A stretch of 64,000 bases of DNA from Pelobates cultripes (taxonomy: Eukaryota; Chordata; Amphibia; Anura; Pelobatidae): NCBI GenBank assembly GCA_933207985.1, contig OW240918.1, positions 24,534,950 to 24,598,949 of the forward strand, given 5' to 3'. Every line of letters begins with the position of its first letter. Position 1 is the stretch's first letter. A model generated the notes under the pieces. That model was given only the letters and a program-made list of their open reading frames with translations, searched no databases and was not told the DNA's origin. Positions 12,420-24,050 of the stretch are shown here, piece by piece. Made by a program: the position numbers and the translations under genes.

Positions 12420-13454
12420 GACTATTGTTGTAATTTTTGACACTGAAGCCAATGAGTCCATTTTAATTTGGACTGGACGTTTGACTTTCTTTATTCAATG
12501 CTTTAAGCAAACATCTTGTGGATTCATTGTACATTGTATTTACTGTGACATTTCACCAATATAAGCCTGCGCTCTTCCTTTCGTAAAGAACCACAAATCG
12601 ATTTGCATGGAAATGCAATTACGCATATTATGGACTATGAGATCAACAATACCTCCTTTTAGAGACTATAGAGAATACATTTCTGAAAATAAACACGTAC
12701 TTTGTAAGCAATGTGCACTGAGGTTTTACCGAGAAATAATAATTCTGCTCAATTAAACTGCTCGTCGACTATAATGATTCATTAACTCTATTTAGGGCAT
12801 TTTGTGCAGCGAGGAAAGCATCAGTCTTTTAATATTCTAATTTTGTCCAGGCATATGACAATTTGCAATGTCACCAATGGCAGGATTTACTGATAATGAG
12901 AAAATTACAACTAATATTAAGGAATTTAAGGATACATTAAAAATGACTAATGAATAAAGCAATGTTTGTACTGATAAATAGTTTTCCCTTCTTTTTTTTT
13001 GGAGAATAGCAAAAAAAGAGCAAAGAGTTTAATCAGTTTTATTTGTTTGTGACCTTTCACTTCATACAGAATCATCTCGTACACAAAAAAATAAAATTAA
13101 AAATCGATGATATACTAGTTGTAAGCCAAAAAGGTGCTTGCATTAAAGTCCTCGGGATTTACACAGGAATAACAGACACATTATTGCTTTTTCTTCTCTC
13201 ACTTTATTAATATTAAATAAGTCATTGGAAACAAAAATATGCAGTTTTACTGCTCCCTAGAGTCCACGGAGCTGGATTTACATATGTTGTTGGTATTCTA
13301 AAACTATGCATAAACTAAATATAATAAAACATTAAAAAAGATACTCACATTTGAAGCTCCTGCATTTATTGCAAATTTTCAGGCTGTGCAAAACCAGGAG
13401 GTGATTCGGCTATTACAGAACGTTACTTAACATTCCAAAGCACTGCTGACCATA
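12420..13454. other. AT-rich non-coding stretch
   Basis: No gene or named repeat. Runs of T and A near 12985 and 13085. Confidence 0.55.
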
Positions 13455-13915
13455 TTAAAGGATCACTATAGTGCCAGGAAAACAAACTCATTTTCCTGGC
13501 ACTACAGGGTCTCTAGGTCCCCCCCCCCCACCCTCAGGGTCCCACTCCCGCCGGGCTTAAGGGGGAGGAAGGGGTTAATCACTTACCTTTCTCCAGCACC
13601 GGGCTCCCATGGCACTGGGGAACTCTCCTCCCTCTTCCCACGTCAGCGCTGAATTCGCATGCGCGTCAAGAGCCGCGCGCGCATTCAATCAGTCCATAGG
13701 AAATAATTTCTTAATGCTTTCCTATGGACGTCAGCGTCTTCTCACTGTGATTCTTTTTTTCACTGTCAATGAGACAGCCACTAGAGGCTGGATTAACCCT
13801 TAGTGTAAACATAGCAGTTTCTCTGAAACTGCTATGTTTACAGCTGCTGGGTTAACCCTAGATGGACCTGACACCCAGACCAGAAGTGGTCTGGGTGCCT
13901 ATAGTGGTCCTTTAA
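13455..13915 (+). mobile_element. T2/Kolobok-type MITE (461 bp)
   Basis: Starts TTAAAGGATCACTATAGTGC and ends AGTGGTCCTTTAA. Same family and orientation as 12130, but longer. It carries an internal GC-rich block and a TTTCCTATGGAC-type palindrome that the shorter copy lacks. The 64-residue frame inside is incidental. Confidence 0.85.
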
Positions 13916-14309
13916 ATAAGCAGATTTGTTTCTATGAGAATCATTTGATTAGAACACGGAGAGTAAATGCGTGACATTGGATGGGGAGTAGAGGGCAGCG
14001 CAGGTATCTTCGCCTGGCACTGTATTCCAGGTACGTTTTTTTAATTGGGGAATTAGTTACACACAATATCCAATAGGGTATATTAACTTAAATTATGGAT
14101 ATGATAGAAAAGGATTGGAGAAACCATTTAAACACACAAATTATATAGTTACCTTAAGTACCCCTTAGAAGAACTCTAGACTTTCCTTCAAACTTAATTA
14201 CCTATCCTGCTATCCAACCATTTTATAATTATTATCACTGTTACTAATCAGCACCACCAATTGTTTGCAGCACTGTACAAAGGGTTCATAAGACACACAA
14301 GTAGATTCT

Positions 14310-14457
14310 ATCTATCTATCTATCCATCTATCTATCTATCTATCTGTCTATTTCTCAATCTATCTATCATTGGATTGACTGAGATTGCACTTCTGATGAT
14401 TTTAGCAAAGGAGGTGGACCTGGTGGCAGAGACATTGAGGCACACAAGTAGATTATC

Positions 14458-14504
<47 letters not shown>

Positions 14505-14546
14505 CTGTCTGTCTGTCTGTCTGTCTCTCTTTCTCTCTTTCTCTCC

Positions 14547-14600
<54 letters not shown>

Positions 14601-14613
14601 CTCTCTCTCTCTC

Positions 14614-14648
<35 letters not shown>

Positions 14649-14680
14649 TTCTCTCTCTCCCTCTCTCTCTCTCTCTATCT
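14310..14680 (+). repeat. Compound tetranucleotide microsatellite (TATC/TGTC/TCTC)
   Basis: Two clusters of (CTAT)n, (GTCT)n and (CT)n are separated by a 74 bp non-repeat segment at 14366-14439. The plus-strand 207-residue frame over this region is an artefact: CTAT repeats read as Leu-Ser-Ile-Tyr. The block lies just after a GCAGCACTGTACAA motif (14268-14281), which resembles an antisense L2-type tail. Confidence 0.9.
14366..14439 (+). repeat. 74 bp direct duplication, copy 1
   Basis: Begins ATCATTGGATTGACTGAGAT and ends GAGACATTGAG. It matches 14681-14754 with one visible difference (GGACC against GGGCC). The sequence belongs to the same repeat family as part of the MITE at 23484. Microsatellite lies on both sides, so unequal exchange or slippage probably duplicated it. 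Confidence 0.85.
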
Positions 14681-14910
14681 ATCATTGGATTGACTGAGAT
14701 TGCACTTCTGATGATTTTAGCAAAGGAGGTGGGCCTGGTGGCAGAGACATTGAGTCAATGCATCTCTATGGGGAATGTTCAGTGTCTCCATGCAGAGGGT
14801 AAAGCAGCACTGCCCCAGGAAGCACCTCTAGTGGCCATCAGAGGAGTGACCACAGAAGTGTTTACTGCAAGATTTTTGCAGTAAACAGTGCCTCTTCTTT
14901 GCAGTGTTTT
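14681..14910 (+). mobile_element. Partial T2-type MITE with duplication copy 2
   Basis: Positions 14681-14754 repeat 14366-14439. The following ATGCATCTCTATGGGG, TTCAGTGTCTCCATGCAGAG and CTCTAGTGGCCATCAGAGG segments parallel the interior of the MITEs at 23484 and 55338. The left end is lost in microsatellite and no right TTAA terminus is visible, so this is a fragment. Confidence 0.6.
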
Positions 14911-15710
14911 ATCCTTTCAGAGTATTGTTTATTAGTAAGGGCCTGCACTATTTTAGTTTCTTTTCATGGAACTAAATTACTTATTTGGGGTCTTTTCACT
15001 GTGTCCTTAATTTTGCTTTATATTGCATGTTTTCCAGTTCTATTACAACTTTGATATTTATTTTATGATGTCACCTTCTCGTAATAAATGTTTATTTCCT
15101 TTCTCGGTAATTCATGATTCATAGAGGATGCGTTATTTATTTATGAAGCTATCCGCATAAAACTAATTTGTTTACAGTAACACAATGTCAAAGTATGGTA
15201 TGATAGATTGGAGAGATTTTTTTCTTTTCAAGTAACAATTTAACGGCAGTATTTCACATTGATTTAGGCAGCATATCAGCTAATGAAACACCATAACTTT
15301 TCCATATTCAGTTTTGCATCTACACATGATGGTAATCTGGAGATTTGTATTCCAGTCCCCGAGTGCCTTTCGCACACCAGCTGAGCTCTCTCTAGTGCTA
15401 CCATCTTCAATTTAAAACCCGCTGCCTTTCCACCTGAGAGACTTGTGAATCAGACCAATGGTTCTTTGTCTGATAGTCCAACCATGAAGGTGCATTTGCA
15501 GCTACTGAAAAACAATTCTATGCTTTTCTCCTTTTTGAACAATATATTTTGTTGCAGAGAGCAGCTTGTCATTTTACTGGCAGCACAGAAGGAATATGTA
15601 TTTTTCAGACTTAATGACTGTGGAATCTAAACGTGTGTTATCTGCTGAAAATGAAAATATTGTTTGTCTTCTCGTGCGTGTATTAGAATGTCAGGAAACA
15701 TTTCAGTTTT
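14911..15710. other. Non-coding stretch
   Basis: AT-rich, with no supported feature. Short frames at 15445-15630 and 15566-15829 end in (TA)n and are incidental. Confidence 0.55.
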
Positions 15711-15711
15711 T

Positions 15712-15762
<51 letters not shown>
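15711..15762. repeat. (TA)n microsatellite
   Basis: TATATA tract with two AAA interruptions, next to the foldback unit at 15827. Confidence 0.9.
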
Positions 15763-15765
<3 letters not shown>

Positions 15766-15826
15766 CGAAGGCTTGCACTCCTGGTGTAATCCTGTGGTGC
15801 CCGGTGCTGGTCTGGCAAGGATCATG

Positions 15827-15992
15827 TAGACATAGCAGAAATGACCGCACTCCAAGGACTTTATAGAGATTTTCAAATAAAATTTAGCTTTTATTCAATC
15901 CATTTAAAAAGTCAACGTTTAAATGGATTGAAAAAAGCTAAATTTTATTTGAAAATCTCTATAAAGTCCTTGGAGTGCGGTCATTTCTGCTA

Positions 15993-15999
<7 letters not shown>
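15827..15999. repeat. Long near-perfect foldback (about 82 bp arms, 9 bp loop)
   Basis: The left arm (15827-15908, TAGACATAGCAGAAATGACC onward) is the reverse complement of the right arm (15918-15999), apart from one small indel in a T-rich stretch (TTTTATT against TTTTTT). The loop is AAGTCAACG. The right arm runs straight into a long (TA)n tract. An arm-to-arm identity this high implies recent inverted duplication or gene conversion. The unit resembles a head-to-head junction of a dispersed repeat, perhaps a Penelope-like or other TA-targeting element; that assignment is inference. Confidence 0.9.

Positions 16000-16086
<87 letters not shown>
16000..16086. repeat. Long (TA)n microsatellite
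   Basis: About 85 bp of uninterrupted TA, able to form cruciforms. It separates the foldback from the first copy of a 290 bp direct repeat. Confidence 0.95.
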
Positions 16087-16091
<5 letters not shown>

Positions 16092-16372
16092 AGAGGGGGT
16101 TGGCTGCACTCACCTTAACATGCATAAATGGGGGTGCTGCTGGGGGCCAAATAATACAATACACAAGATCCAGCGCACTCACCTATCCACTAAACAGCAA
16201 CTTCAATGTTGAAAGATTTTATTTGTTTTTTTAAAAACACCTAATCTAGGCAAAAATAATGGGGGTTTAGTTACATTATATGATCATACATTGCATAAGC
16301 CTGCCACAACGTCAATGTACCCCATCTTTGGCAGGCCCTACACTAACAGCCTAATGTCTGCTCTTATGAGAT
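16083..16372. repeat. 290 bp direct repeat, copy A
   Basis: Runs from TATAAAACAAGAGGGGG to TGCTCTTATGAGAT. Nearly identical to 16501-16788, with differences in a G run, a T run and one base in GGCAGGCCCT/GGCAGGTCCT. After copy A the sequence continues ATTAACCTACTTGGGG for about 125 bp of unique spacer, which ends ACTCCCAAATATA before copy B. Confidence 0.85.
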
Positions 16373-16500
16373 TAACCTACTTGGGGAAAGAAATTCCATC
16401 TGGGGCTCTCTGCAGTACAAGGCTAAATAGGGCCCTGGGATGAGGCACCTGTGACAGGGAGGGGTGCAAAACCAAGGAGTTGGCTAGACTCCCAAATATA

Positions 16501-16786
16501 TATAAAACAAGAGGGGTTGGCTGCACTCACCTTAACATGCATAAATGGGGGTGCTGCTGGGGGCCAAATAATACAATACACAAGATCCAGCGCACTCACC
16601 TATCCACTAAACAGCAACTTCAATGTTGAAAGATTTTTTTTTTTTTTTTAAAACACCTAATCTAGGCAAAAATAATGGGGGTTTAGTTACATTATATGAT
16701 CATACATTGCATAAGCCTGCCACAACGTCAATGTACCCCATCTTTGGCAGGTCCTACACTAACAGCCTAATGTCTGCTCTTATGAG

Positions 16787-16788
<2 letters not shown>
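16501..16788. repeat. 288 bp direct repeat, copy B
   Basis: Second copy of the unit at 16083. It stops at ATGAGAT, where (TA)n begins, while copy A continues into unique sequence. Both copies have a TA-rich left border. This fits a partial tandem insertion of an element that targets TA tracts, or an LTR-like duplication. Confidence 0.85.
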
Positions 16789-16823
<35 letters not shown>

Positions 16824-16900
16824 CTCTCTCTCTCTCACACACACACACACACAGTCTCATACACACTCTCTCTCACACACACACTCTCTCACACACACTG
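16786..16900. repeat. Compound microsatellite (TA)n-(CA/CT)n
   Basis: A TA run, then mixed CACACACA and CTCTCTCT blocks ending near ACACACACTG. Confidence 0.9.
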
Positions 16901-17773
16901 TTTATTTGTGAGGTTTATTACATCTATTATAATTGCCCAAACAAACGCAATCCTACTTTTTTTTTGTAAAACAATCTCCTTAGTTAGCATCTTCACCTGA
17001 TGTGAAAGCTCGGATTGCATTAAAAGCAGTCTGATAGTCAGCACCTGCTAGAAGGTGTTTTGAAGCAGCTGAGGATTAAAATTGTTCTCTCGTGAGATGA
17101 AAGGAGCAATCTACATTCTAGTCCTTTGTGAGGACACATCCCCTTCGTGTCGTCCTAGACAGCACATGAGATGAAATGCGTTCTTTTGCAACTATTTGTG
17201 AAAATATGTTCCCAGCATAATGTATTACTGATGTGTCAATGTAATCTAACTAACAAGTCGCACGTCGAAGGATGTTATTTTTAATATGACCAGGGTGGAA
17301 GGTAACACTGTCAAGAACATGAATATCATTAACTTTAATACTGAATTGTGATGTTGTTATTTTGTGTAGTTGATAGTGTAATCAATAGGGTATATGCACT
17401 AAAGGTACAGTTGAAGGGAACCGACAACAACATGCAAATAAGTTAAAATATAAGAGTTTAAAAAAATGTATATTGATTTTCAGCAGAGGTAGAGATGTGT
17501 TGAAAATCAGCTGTTTTGGTCCTTGTTTTGTATGTCCCTCCCAATCACCAGTTACTACAACTCATCATTTAGGGGAAAAAGTCCCAATTGTATTTTTATG
17601 AAACAAGATCAGTGTCTCTCTGCTAAAGAGATCATTTGTTTTCTACCTGGATAAATGCAATAGACTCAAGGTGCTGTCTAAATTATTACATGGAATGTAA
17701 ACATTGCTGAAGTTGTTACTCCCTGTTCTGTCAGAAATATAGATCACATATTAAGCCAACATGGCCTGAGCTT
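16901..17773. other. AT-rich non-coding stretch
   Basis: No feature recognised between the microsatellite and the tail of the minus-strand CR1. Confidence 0.55.
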
Positions 17774-18668
17774 ACATAGTTACATAGTTACATAGTTACA
17801 TAGCTGAAAAGAGACTTGTGTCCATGAAGTTCAACCTTCCTCACAAATGTTGTTGCTGTTGATCCAAAAGAAGGCAAAAAAACCTGGTCTGAAGCACTTC
17901 CAATTTTGCCACAAACTAGGAAAAAATTCCTTCTTGACCCCAAAATAGCAGTCAGATGTCTCCTTGGATCAAGCAGCTATTACCCCACTAATTAGAAATT
18001 ATATCCCTGTATGTTATGTTTTTGTAAGTATTTATCCAATTTCAGTTTAAACATCTGTATGGACTCTGACAAAACCACCTCTTCAGGCAGAGAATTCCAT
18101 ATCCTTACTTCTTACTGTAAAAAAAACTTTTCTTTGCCTTAGATGAAATCTCCTTTCTTCCAGCCTAAATGTGTGACCTTGTGTCCTATGTATAACCCTG
18201 TTTATGAATAGATTTCCAGATAAAGGTTTGTACTGGCCCCGAATATATTTGTATAAAAATATCATATCCCCTCTCAGGCGCCGTTTTTCCAATCTAAACA
18301 GATTTAATTTTTTTAACCTTTCTTCATAACTAAAATGCTCCATTCCTTTTATCAATTTTGTAGCTCATCTCTGGACCCTCTCCAGTGCCATGATATCCTT
18401 CTTTAGAACAGGCGCCCAAAATTGCACAGCATATTCAAGGTGTGGTCTTACCAGCGATTTATAAAGAGGCAAAATTATATTTTCATCCCGAGAATTTATG
18501 CCCCTATTTATACATGACAAAATCTTACTGGCCCTAGCAACTGCAGATTGACATTGCATATTGCTGCCTAATTTGTTGTCTATAACAATTCCCAAATCCT
18601 TCTCGTGTGTGGTTATCAATAATTCACTACCATTTAGTGTGTAAGTTGCTTGTGCATTCTTAACCCCG
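17774..18668 (-). pseudogene. CR1-type LINE, 3' part (minus strand)
   Basis: Read on the minus strand, this is the end of a CR1 reverse transcriptase ORF followed by its 3' UTR and tail. One frame (18619-18365) has the post-polymerase segment LGIVIDNKLGSNMQCQSAVA and RPHLEYAVQFWAP, typical of the CR1 thumb region. The next frame (18358-18083) has EERLKKLNLFRLEKRRLRGD, also standard in CR1. An in-frame TGA near 18364 (plausibly from CGA) and further stops break the ORF. The element ends in CATAGTTA repeats at 17774-17802, the 3' microsatellite tail expected of CR1. The upstream part continues at 21599, beyond an inserted L2. Not functional. Confidence 0.88.
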
Positions 18669-18673
18669 AAGTG

Positions 18674-21335
18674 GTCTCCAACTTACCCACACCCCAAGAA
18701 ACTCTGAATGTAAAGGTGGTGGTGTTGGATTTCTCCTCTCCCCTCACTGCTCTTTTAAACCTCTTCCCACCCCCCCTTCCCTCTCTTTCCCATCATTTGA
18801 AATACACTCTATTCGCCTTTTCAAACCCTTCGCTGCTAACATTGCTGTTATTTACCGTCCCCCTGGTTCCCCTCTTCTCTTCCTTGACCATTTTGCTGCC
18901 TGGCTACCCTATTTCCTCTCTTCTAACATCCCATCCCTAATTCTCGGTGACTTCAATATTCCTATAAACCCACCTTTGACCTCTGCAGCCAATAAACTAC
19001 TTTCAATTACTTCCTCCCTCGGGCTATCACAGTGGGCAAATTCACCCACCCATGTTGCTGGCAATACCCTCGACCTAATCTTCACTTATGCATGTACGGT
19101 ATCTAATATCTGCAACACTCCCTATCCTCTCTCTGATCACCACCTCTTATCGTTTGCTCTCACGTACCCCCTCACCCAACAACCTCCACCTAACCAGCCT
19201 CAACTCAGGAGGGACCTTAATTCTCTTGATCTCCAACAGTTGTCAGCTGACATTGATCCACAACTGCTGTCCATCCCTTCCCTATCCTGTCCTTCACTGG
19301 CCATCTCCATATATAACTCTACTCTTACATCTGCCTTGAACACTGCAGCGCCACTCCAAGCAAGCACCTCAAGGAGGACCCACCCCCAACCGTGGCATAC
19401 TAAATCAACGCGCTACCTGCAAAGATGCTCCCGGTGTGCTGAACGCTCCTGGAGGAAGTCTCGCACCCAGTCAGACTTTCTCCATTATAGATTCATACTG
19501 TGTTCATACAGTGCAGCCCTTGCCCTTGCCAAACAGTCCTATTTTTCCTCTCTCATTAGTTCATGTTCCCGCAACCCCAGGCGTCTCTTTGACACCTTTA
19601 ATTCTCTTCTTCGCCCCGCTGTGGCCACCCCCCAAACCAACCTTACTGCTGATAACTTTGCATGTTACTTCACTGACAAAATTGAACAGCTAAGGAAAGA
19701 ATTCTCCCCTCCTTGCCTTTCTGTTTCTCAATCACACATTGATCATGCCTTTCCTACCCTTCAGACATTCTCCCCAGCCACTGACCAAGAGGTGGCTGCT
19801 CTTCTTTGCTCCTCTCGCCCCACCACTTGCCCGCTCGATCCTGTCCCGTCTCACCTTATCAGATCTCTCTCCGCTTGTCTCGTGCCTTCTCTAACACACA
19901 TCTTCAACTGCTCGCTCTCTTCTGGCATCGTCCCTGCTGACCTTAAACATGCCACTGTAGTACCTATACTAAAAAAACCATCCCTTGACCCGTCCACCCC
20001 CTCTAACTACCGTCCCATATCCCTGCTCCCTTTTTCCTCAAAGCTTCTGGAAAGACTCGTCTTTACCCGTGTGTCTCATTTCCTCAATTCCAACTCTCTC
20101 CTTGACCCCCTTCAATCTGGCTTCCGCCCTCTCCACTCTACAGAGACTGCCCTTATCAAAGTTACTAACGACCTAATCGCAGCTAAATCCAAAGGCCACT
20201 ACTCCATACTAATTCTTCTTGACCTCTCGGCGGCTTTGACACCGTTGATCATGCTCTCCTTCTTCAAACTCTGCAATCGCTTGGTCTCTGTGACTCTGTC
20301 CTCTCGTGGTTTTCCTCTTATCTCTCCCAGCGCTCATTCAGTGTCTCTTTTTCTAATGATACCTCCTCCCCTCGCCCTGTCTCGGTTGGAGTCCCCCAAG
20401 GCTCCGTCCTTGGTCCCCTTCTATTTTCTCTTTACACTGCCTCTCTTGGCAAACTTATTACCTCATTTGGTTTCCACTACCACCTGTACGCTGATGACAC
20501 CCAGCTATATCTCTCCACCCCGGACCTCTCCCCTGCTGTCCTGCAACGTGTCACTGCTTGCCTTTCTTCCATCTCTGACTGGATGTCCTCCCGCTTTCTG
20601 AAACTCAATCTCTCAAAAACTGAGCTCCTTGTCTTTCCTCCTCCTAATACTGATCCTCCTCTCTCGCTCTCCCTTCAAGTTTGTGGTACCAACATCAGCC
20701 CATCCTTGCAAGCGCGCTGTCTTGGCGTCATACTTGACTCTGGTCTCACCTTTGAGCCTCACATCCAGCATGTTGCCAAATCCTGTAGATTCCATCTTAA
20801 AAACATAGCCCGCATCCGCCCCTTTCTTGCACCAGATACTACCAAGGAGCTTGTCCATGCTCTAATAATTTCCCGCATGGATTATTGTAACCCTCTCCTG
20901 CTTGGTCTTCCCAAAAGCCGTACTGCACCCCTACAGTCTGTAATGAATGCTGCTGCTAGACTGATTTTCCTCTCTAGTCGGTTCTCTCACACCTCACCCC
21001 TCTGCCAGTCCTTACATTGGCTTCCTGTGTGCTATAGGAGTCAATTCAAGGCACTAACTCACACCTATAAAGCACTGAACAACTCTAGCCCCTCTTATAT
21101 CTCCTCACTGATCCACAGGTATGTCCCTTCTCGGTCTCTCCGCTCTGCCCGTGACCACCTCCTGTCCGTTGTCCGCACCTGTACGGCCAACTCGCGCTTG
21201 CAGGACTTCTCGCGGGCGGCTCCCTTCCTATGGAATAGCCTGCCTACCGCCATCCGACTCTCCCCTAGTCTTGCATCTAAGAAGAAGTGCCTTAAAACCC
21301 ATCTCTTTAGAAAAGCTTATGGCCTCCAAGACTAA
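18674..21335 (+). pseudogene. L2-type endonuclease/reverse transcriptase ORF, truncated and frameshifted
   Basis: The product would be the single L2 polyprotein that nicks target DNA and copies the RNA. The frame is open from the truncated start to about 20233. It shows the APE-type endonuclease signatures [10 protein letters not shown] and LILGDFNIP (about 18841-18960) and SDHHLLSF. Reverse transcriptase follows with [30 protein letters not shown] and [18 protein letters not shown]. At SAA, near 20233, one base is missing relative to the conserved SAAFD motif. The frame then continues as 20234-21335 with [16 protein letters not shown], the catalytic YADD box (20487-20498) and the C-terminal [10 protein letters not shown] found no other stop in these two frames. 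The lesions are therefore 5' truncation plus a single frameshift. Confidence 0.9.
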
Positions 21336-21593
21336 CCCCTACCTCACATACCCGTCTCTTGCCCTCTCCTAAAGGGCAGCCCACCTTATTTGATTGCACA
21401 TTCCTGTCCTAATGTGTTTTACACCCCACCTCCTATAGAATGTAAGCTCGATTGAGCAGGGTCCTCTTCAACCTATTGTTCCTGTAAGTTTATTTGTAAT
21501 TGTCCTATTTATAGTTAAATCCCCTTTCATAATATTTTAAAGTGCTACGGAATCTGTTGGCGCTATATAAATGGCAATAATAATAATAATAAT
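21336..21593 (+). other. L2 3' UTR and tail
   Basis: Begins after the RT stop and carries TGTAAGCTCGATTGAGCAGG and the CTATATAAATGG end. The final (AAT)n is the template-primed end of the insert. Confidence 0.85.
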
Positions 21594-21598
21594 AAGTG

Positions 21599-21950
21599 CA
21601 TAACTGTGCATTTCTCTATGTTAAATTTCATCTGCCATTTTAGTGCCCAGTCCCCCAATCTATCCAAATCTCTCTGCAGCAAAACAATATCCTGCTCACA
21701 TTTTATTACTTTACAAAGTTTTGTGTCATCTGCAAACACTGATACATGGCTTTCAATGCCTATTTCAAGATCCTTTATAAATATGTTAAATAGAAGTGGT
21801 CCCAAAACAGAACCCTGAGGGACACCACTTACCACTTTTGTCCAGCCTGAAAATGTACCATTAATTACAACTCGTTGTACTCTGCCCTTAAGCCAATGCT
21901 CTACCCAAGAACAGGAATATTCATCTAGAATATTCATCAGGAATATTCAT
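21599..21950 (-). pseudogene. CR1-type LINE, reverse transcriptase fragment (minus strand)
   Basis: The minus-strand frame 21937-21563 contains [30 protein letters not shown] and the catalytic FADD box in VSVFADDTKLCK, then KWQMKFNIEKC. This is the central palm of a CR1 reverse transcriptase. It is contiguous in CR1 order with 18668-17774 once the L2 insert is disregarded. The element is 5'-truncated near 21950, next to a small GAATATTCATC duplication (21916-21950). Confidence 0.9.
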
Positions 21951-23483
21951 CTTTTTAAGGCTCCAGGCCAAAAAGGCACCCATTGGTTTGGGTAATGTAT
22001 GACTTAAGGCCTCCCAATGTGCTAGGTAGTCTATTAGTCTGCTCTTCCTATTCTTATTATAGTATAGGAATGGTGAATGGGGACAAGCTTGGCCTAATAT
22101 CTTCATGGTACGTGGGTCTCTGTCTTACCAAAGGGCCCGATGGCTGCCTTAGGTAGTATTATGGTTAAATCATCTATGCATAGAGTAAATTGCAGCCTTT
22201 TATGTATATTTATGCCCATTAACTCTAATTTAGGGGAGTTTTAACAGCACCACCTCCCTTTTTTATTACCATTAGTCAATCGGGTGCTAGTGTATAAGGT
22301 AGTTGTTGTGGCTTACCTCTGTGCGCCACCTCCGCTCCCGCCACCATCTTAAAAGTAATGTGGTCACACGAGTTCACGTTGGTGTAGTCGTTGAGGGCAG
22401 GCTGCAGGCATCAGGGCAGGTCATGTCATGTATCCCTAGACCCACCTAGACTCTCCAAACTCTTGTATCAATCCCCCCCCCCCCACCTCCTAATTGCCTC
22501 ATACTTTTCCCAGTGTCTCACGTGGAGTGGAGCAGGAAACCAGGAGACTGATCTTTTGACGTTCTGGTGGACTATGATGCCATTTCCACAGTCATGCATG
22601 TGCCATCAAACATATATATTCAGCACATTTTACACATTCATAGGAAAACATCACATTAATTGAATGTTCTATATTTATTTGGATAAATGAATGATTAATG
22701 GGGCACGAAGGAGTTGCAGAATATTATGAAGAAAAATCTGTGAAGTTGTGAGAAATAGCTACAATGTCAAAAGTACATAGTGAATGTTTAAATGTTATTG
22801 GTAACTCCAGGGGTGTACATAGGTAAGCTATTCGTACAGTTGATAGCTAAAATGTATTTAGTATTCTTATTGCTTTTTTTCTGTTTTAGTATACAAAGTT
22901 TTAAAATGAACTAGTTTAATGCTTTTTAATCAATGTTCTTGTCTTGTCTTCGGGAGTGGTTTTAGCTCTAGGTACTGAGCTTGTTCCTATAAAAGATTCC
23001 AACATAGGATCTGGGAAAAAATAACTAAAACAATTCTCAGATTATTTTAGAGGCCAGAGCAACAATTGTAGTTGAGTTTGTATCTCACTTGATCTAATAC
23101 TTTAATGTATTGTTGTTTCAAGGAGTGTAAAGTGCTCTTATGGGTTTTCATTGATTAAGTGCTTCAATTGGAGAGCACCTTTTTCATATTGATCTTACAG
23201 ACAGCTTTAAAACGAAATTAAAAAGATAATGTAGAAGAACTCGCAGTTTTAAACAGGGTTTTACCTCCACCATTGCGCATGTAGCATCTACAGAACATAG
23301 TTAGCTATCAGCAGTTGTAACAGGTTTGGTTTGATTTGTGATAGAGAAATAAAGCACGTTGCAGGACAAATAATGGAATATACTAATATGTTATGGATTT
23401 TGGAGTGTACCTTTAAATATCAATTACATTAAGATTATTTAAAGACAATCTTTTGTTGGACAATAAAAGTCTCTTACTTAGCA
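21951..23483. other. Non-coding, with an unresolved minus-strand repeat
   Basis: 21951-22350 has repeat-like texture. The minus strand carries AAGATGGTGGC near 22342 and a 61-residue frame (22106-21921) that could be an old LINE fragment, but no motif proves it. 22471-22483 is a poly-C tract. The rest is AT-rich with no feature. Confidence 0.45.
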
Positions 23484-24050
23484 TTAAAGGAACACCATAG
23501 GGTCAGGAACACAAACATGTATAGTGCTAAAACCAATATCTAGCTCCCCCGGCCCTCCTTGCTCCCATAAATATAGCAACATCTTACCTTTCTACAAGTC
23601 TGTTGCTGCTGGCTCTGCCTCTGATCTGCCTGCTTGGCTGACATCATCAAAAGTGGTGATCTATGCCACTAACAATGTTTTCCCATAGGAGAGCATTGGA
23701 TTGGCTGAGCCTGACAAAAAGGCAGACTGGGCCAGAGCCGCCAGCACAAGCCAAACACAGCCCTGGCCAATCAGAATCTCCTCATAGAAATGAATTGAAT
23801 TAATGCATCTCTATGAGGAAAGTTCAGTGTCACAATGCAGAGGGTGGAGACACTGAATGGCAGTCACACTGTGCAGCTCTGCCCCAGGAAGCTTCTCTAG
23901 TAGCTACATGAGGAGTGGCCAGTGGAGGTATCCCTAGGCTGTAATGTAAACACTGCCTTTTCTCCGCAAAAAGCCTGATGGGACTGATTATACTCACCAG
24001 AACAAATAAAATAAGCTGAAGTTGTTCTGCTGACTATACTGTCCTTTTAA
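23484..24050 (+). mobile_element. T2/Kolobok-type MITE, long subfamily (567 bp)
   Basis: Left end TTAAAGGAACACCATAGGGT, right end ACTATACTGTCCTTTTAA. The interior includes GGATTGGCTGAGCCTGAC and a TGCATCTCTATGAGGAAAG segment shared with the copies at 55338 and 14681. No coding capacity. Confidence 0.8.

Larger units (their letters stand above)
18674..21593 (+). mobile_element. L2-type LINE, 5'-truncated (2,920 bp), inserted in the CR1
   Basis: The pentamer AAGTG flanks the insert at 18669-18673 and 21594-21598, a likely short target duplication. The 3' end is GGCGCTATATAAATGGCAAT followed by (AAT)n, the typical L2 tail in frogs. The 5' end starts inside the endonuclease domain, so the insert is a truncated retrotransposition product. 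It splits the CR1 element, whose two halves lie at 17774-18668 and 21599-21950, so it is the younger element. Confidence 0.88.

Noticed and set aside
14261..14884. 207-residue plus-strand frame
   Set aside because: Mostly Leu-Ser-Ile-Tyr and Cys-Leu-Ser-Val from CTAT and GTCT microsatellites.
18650..18940. Separate 96-residue ORF upstream of the L2 ORF
   Set aside because: It is in another frame; the endonuclease motifs at 18841-18960 are in the frame of the main L2 ORF.
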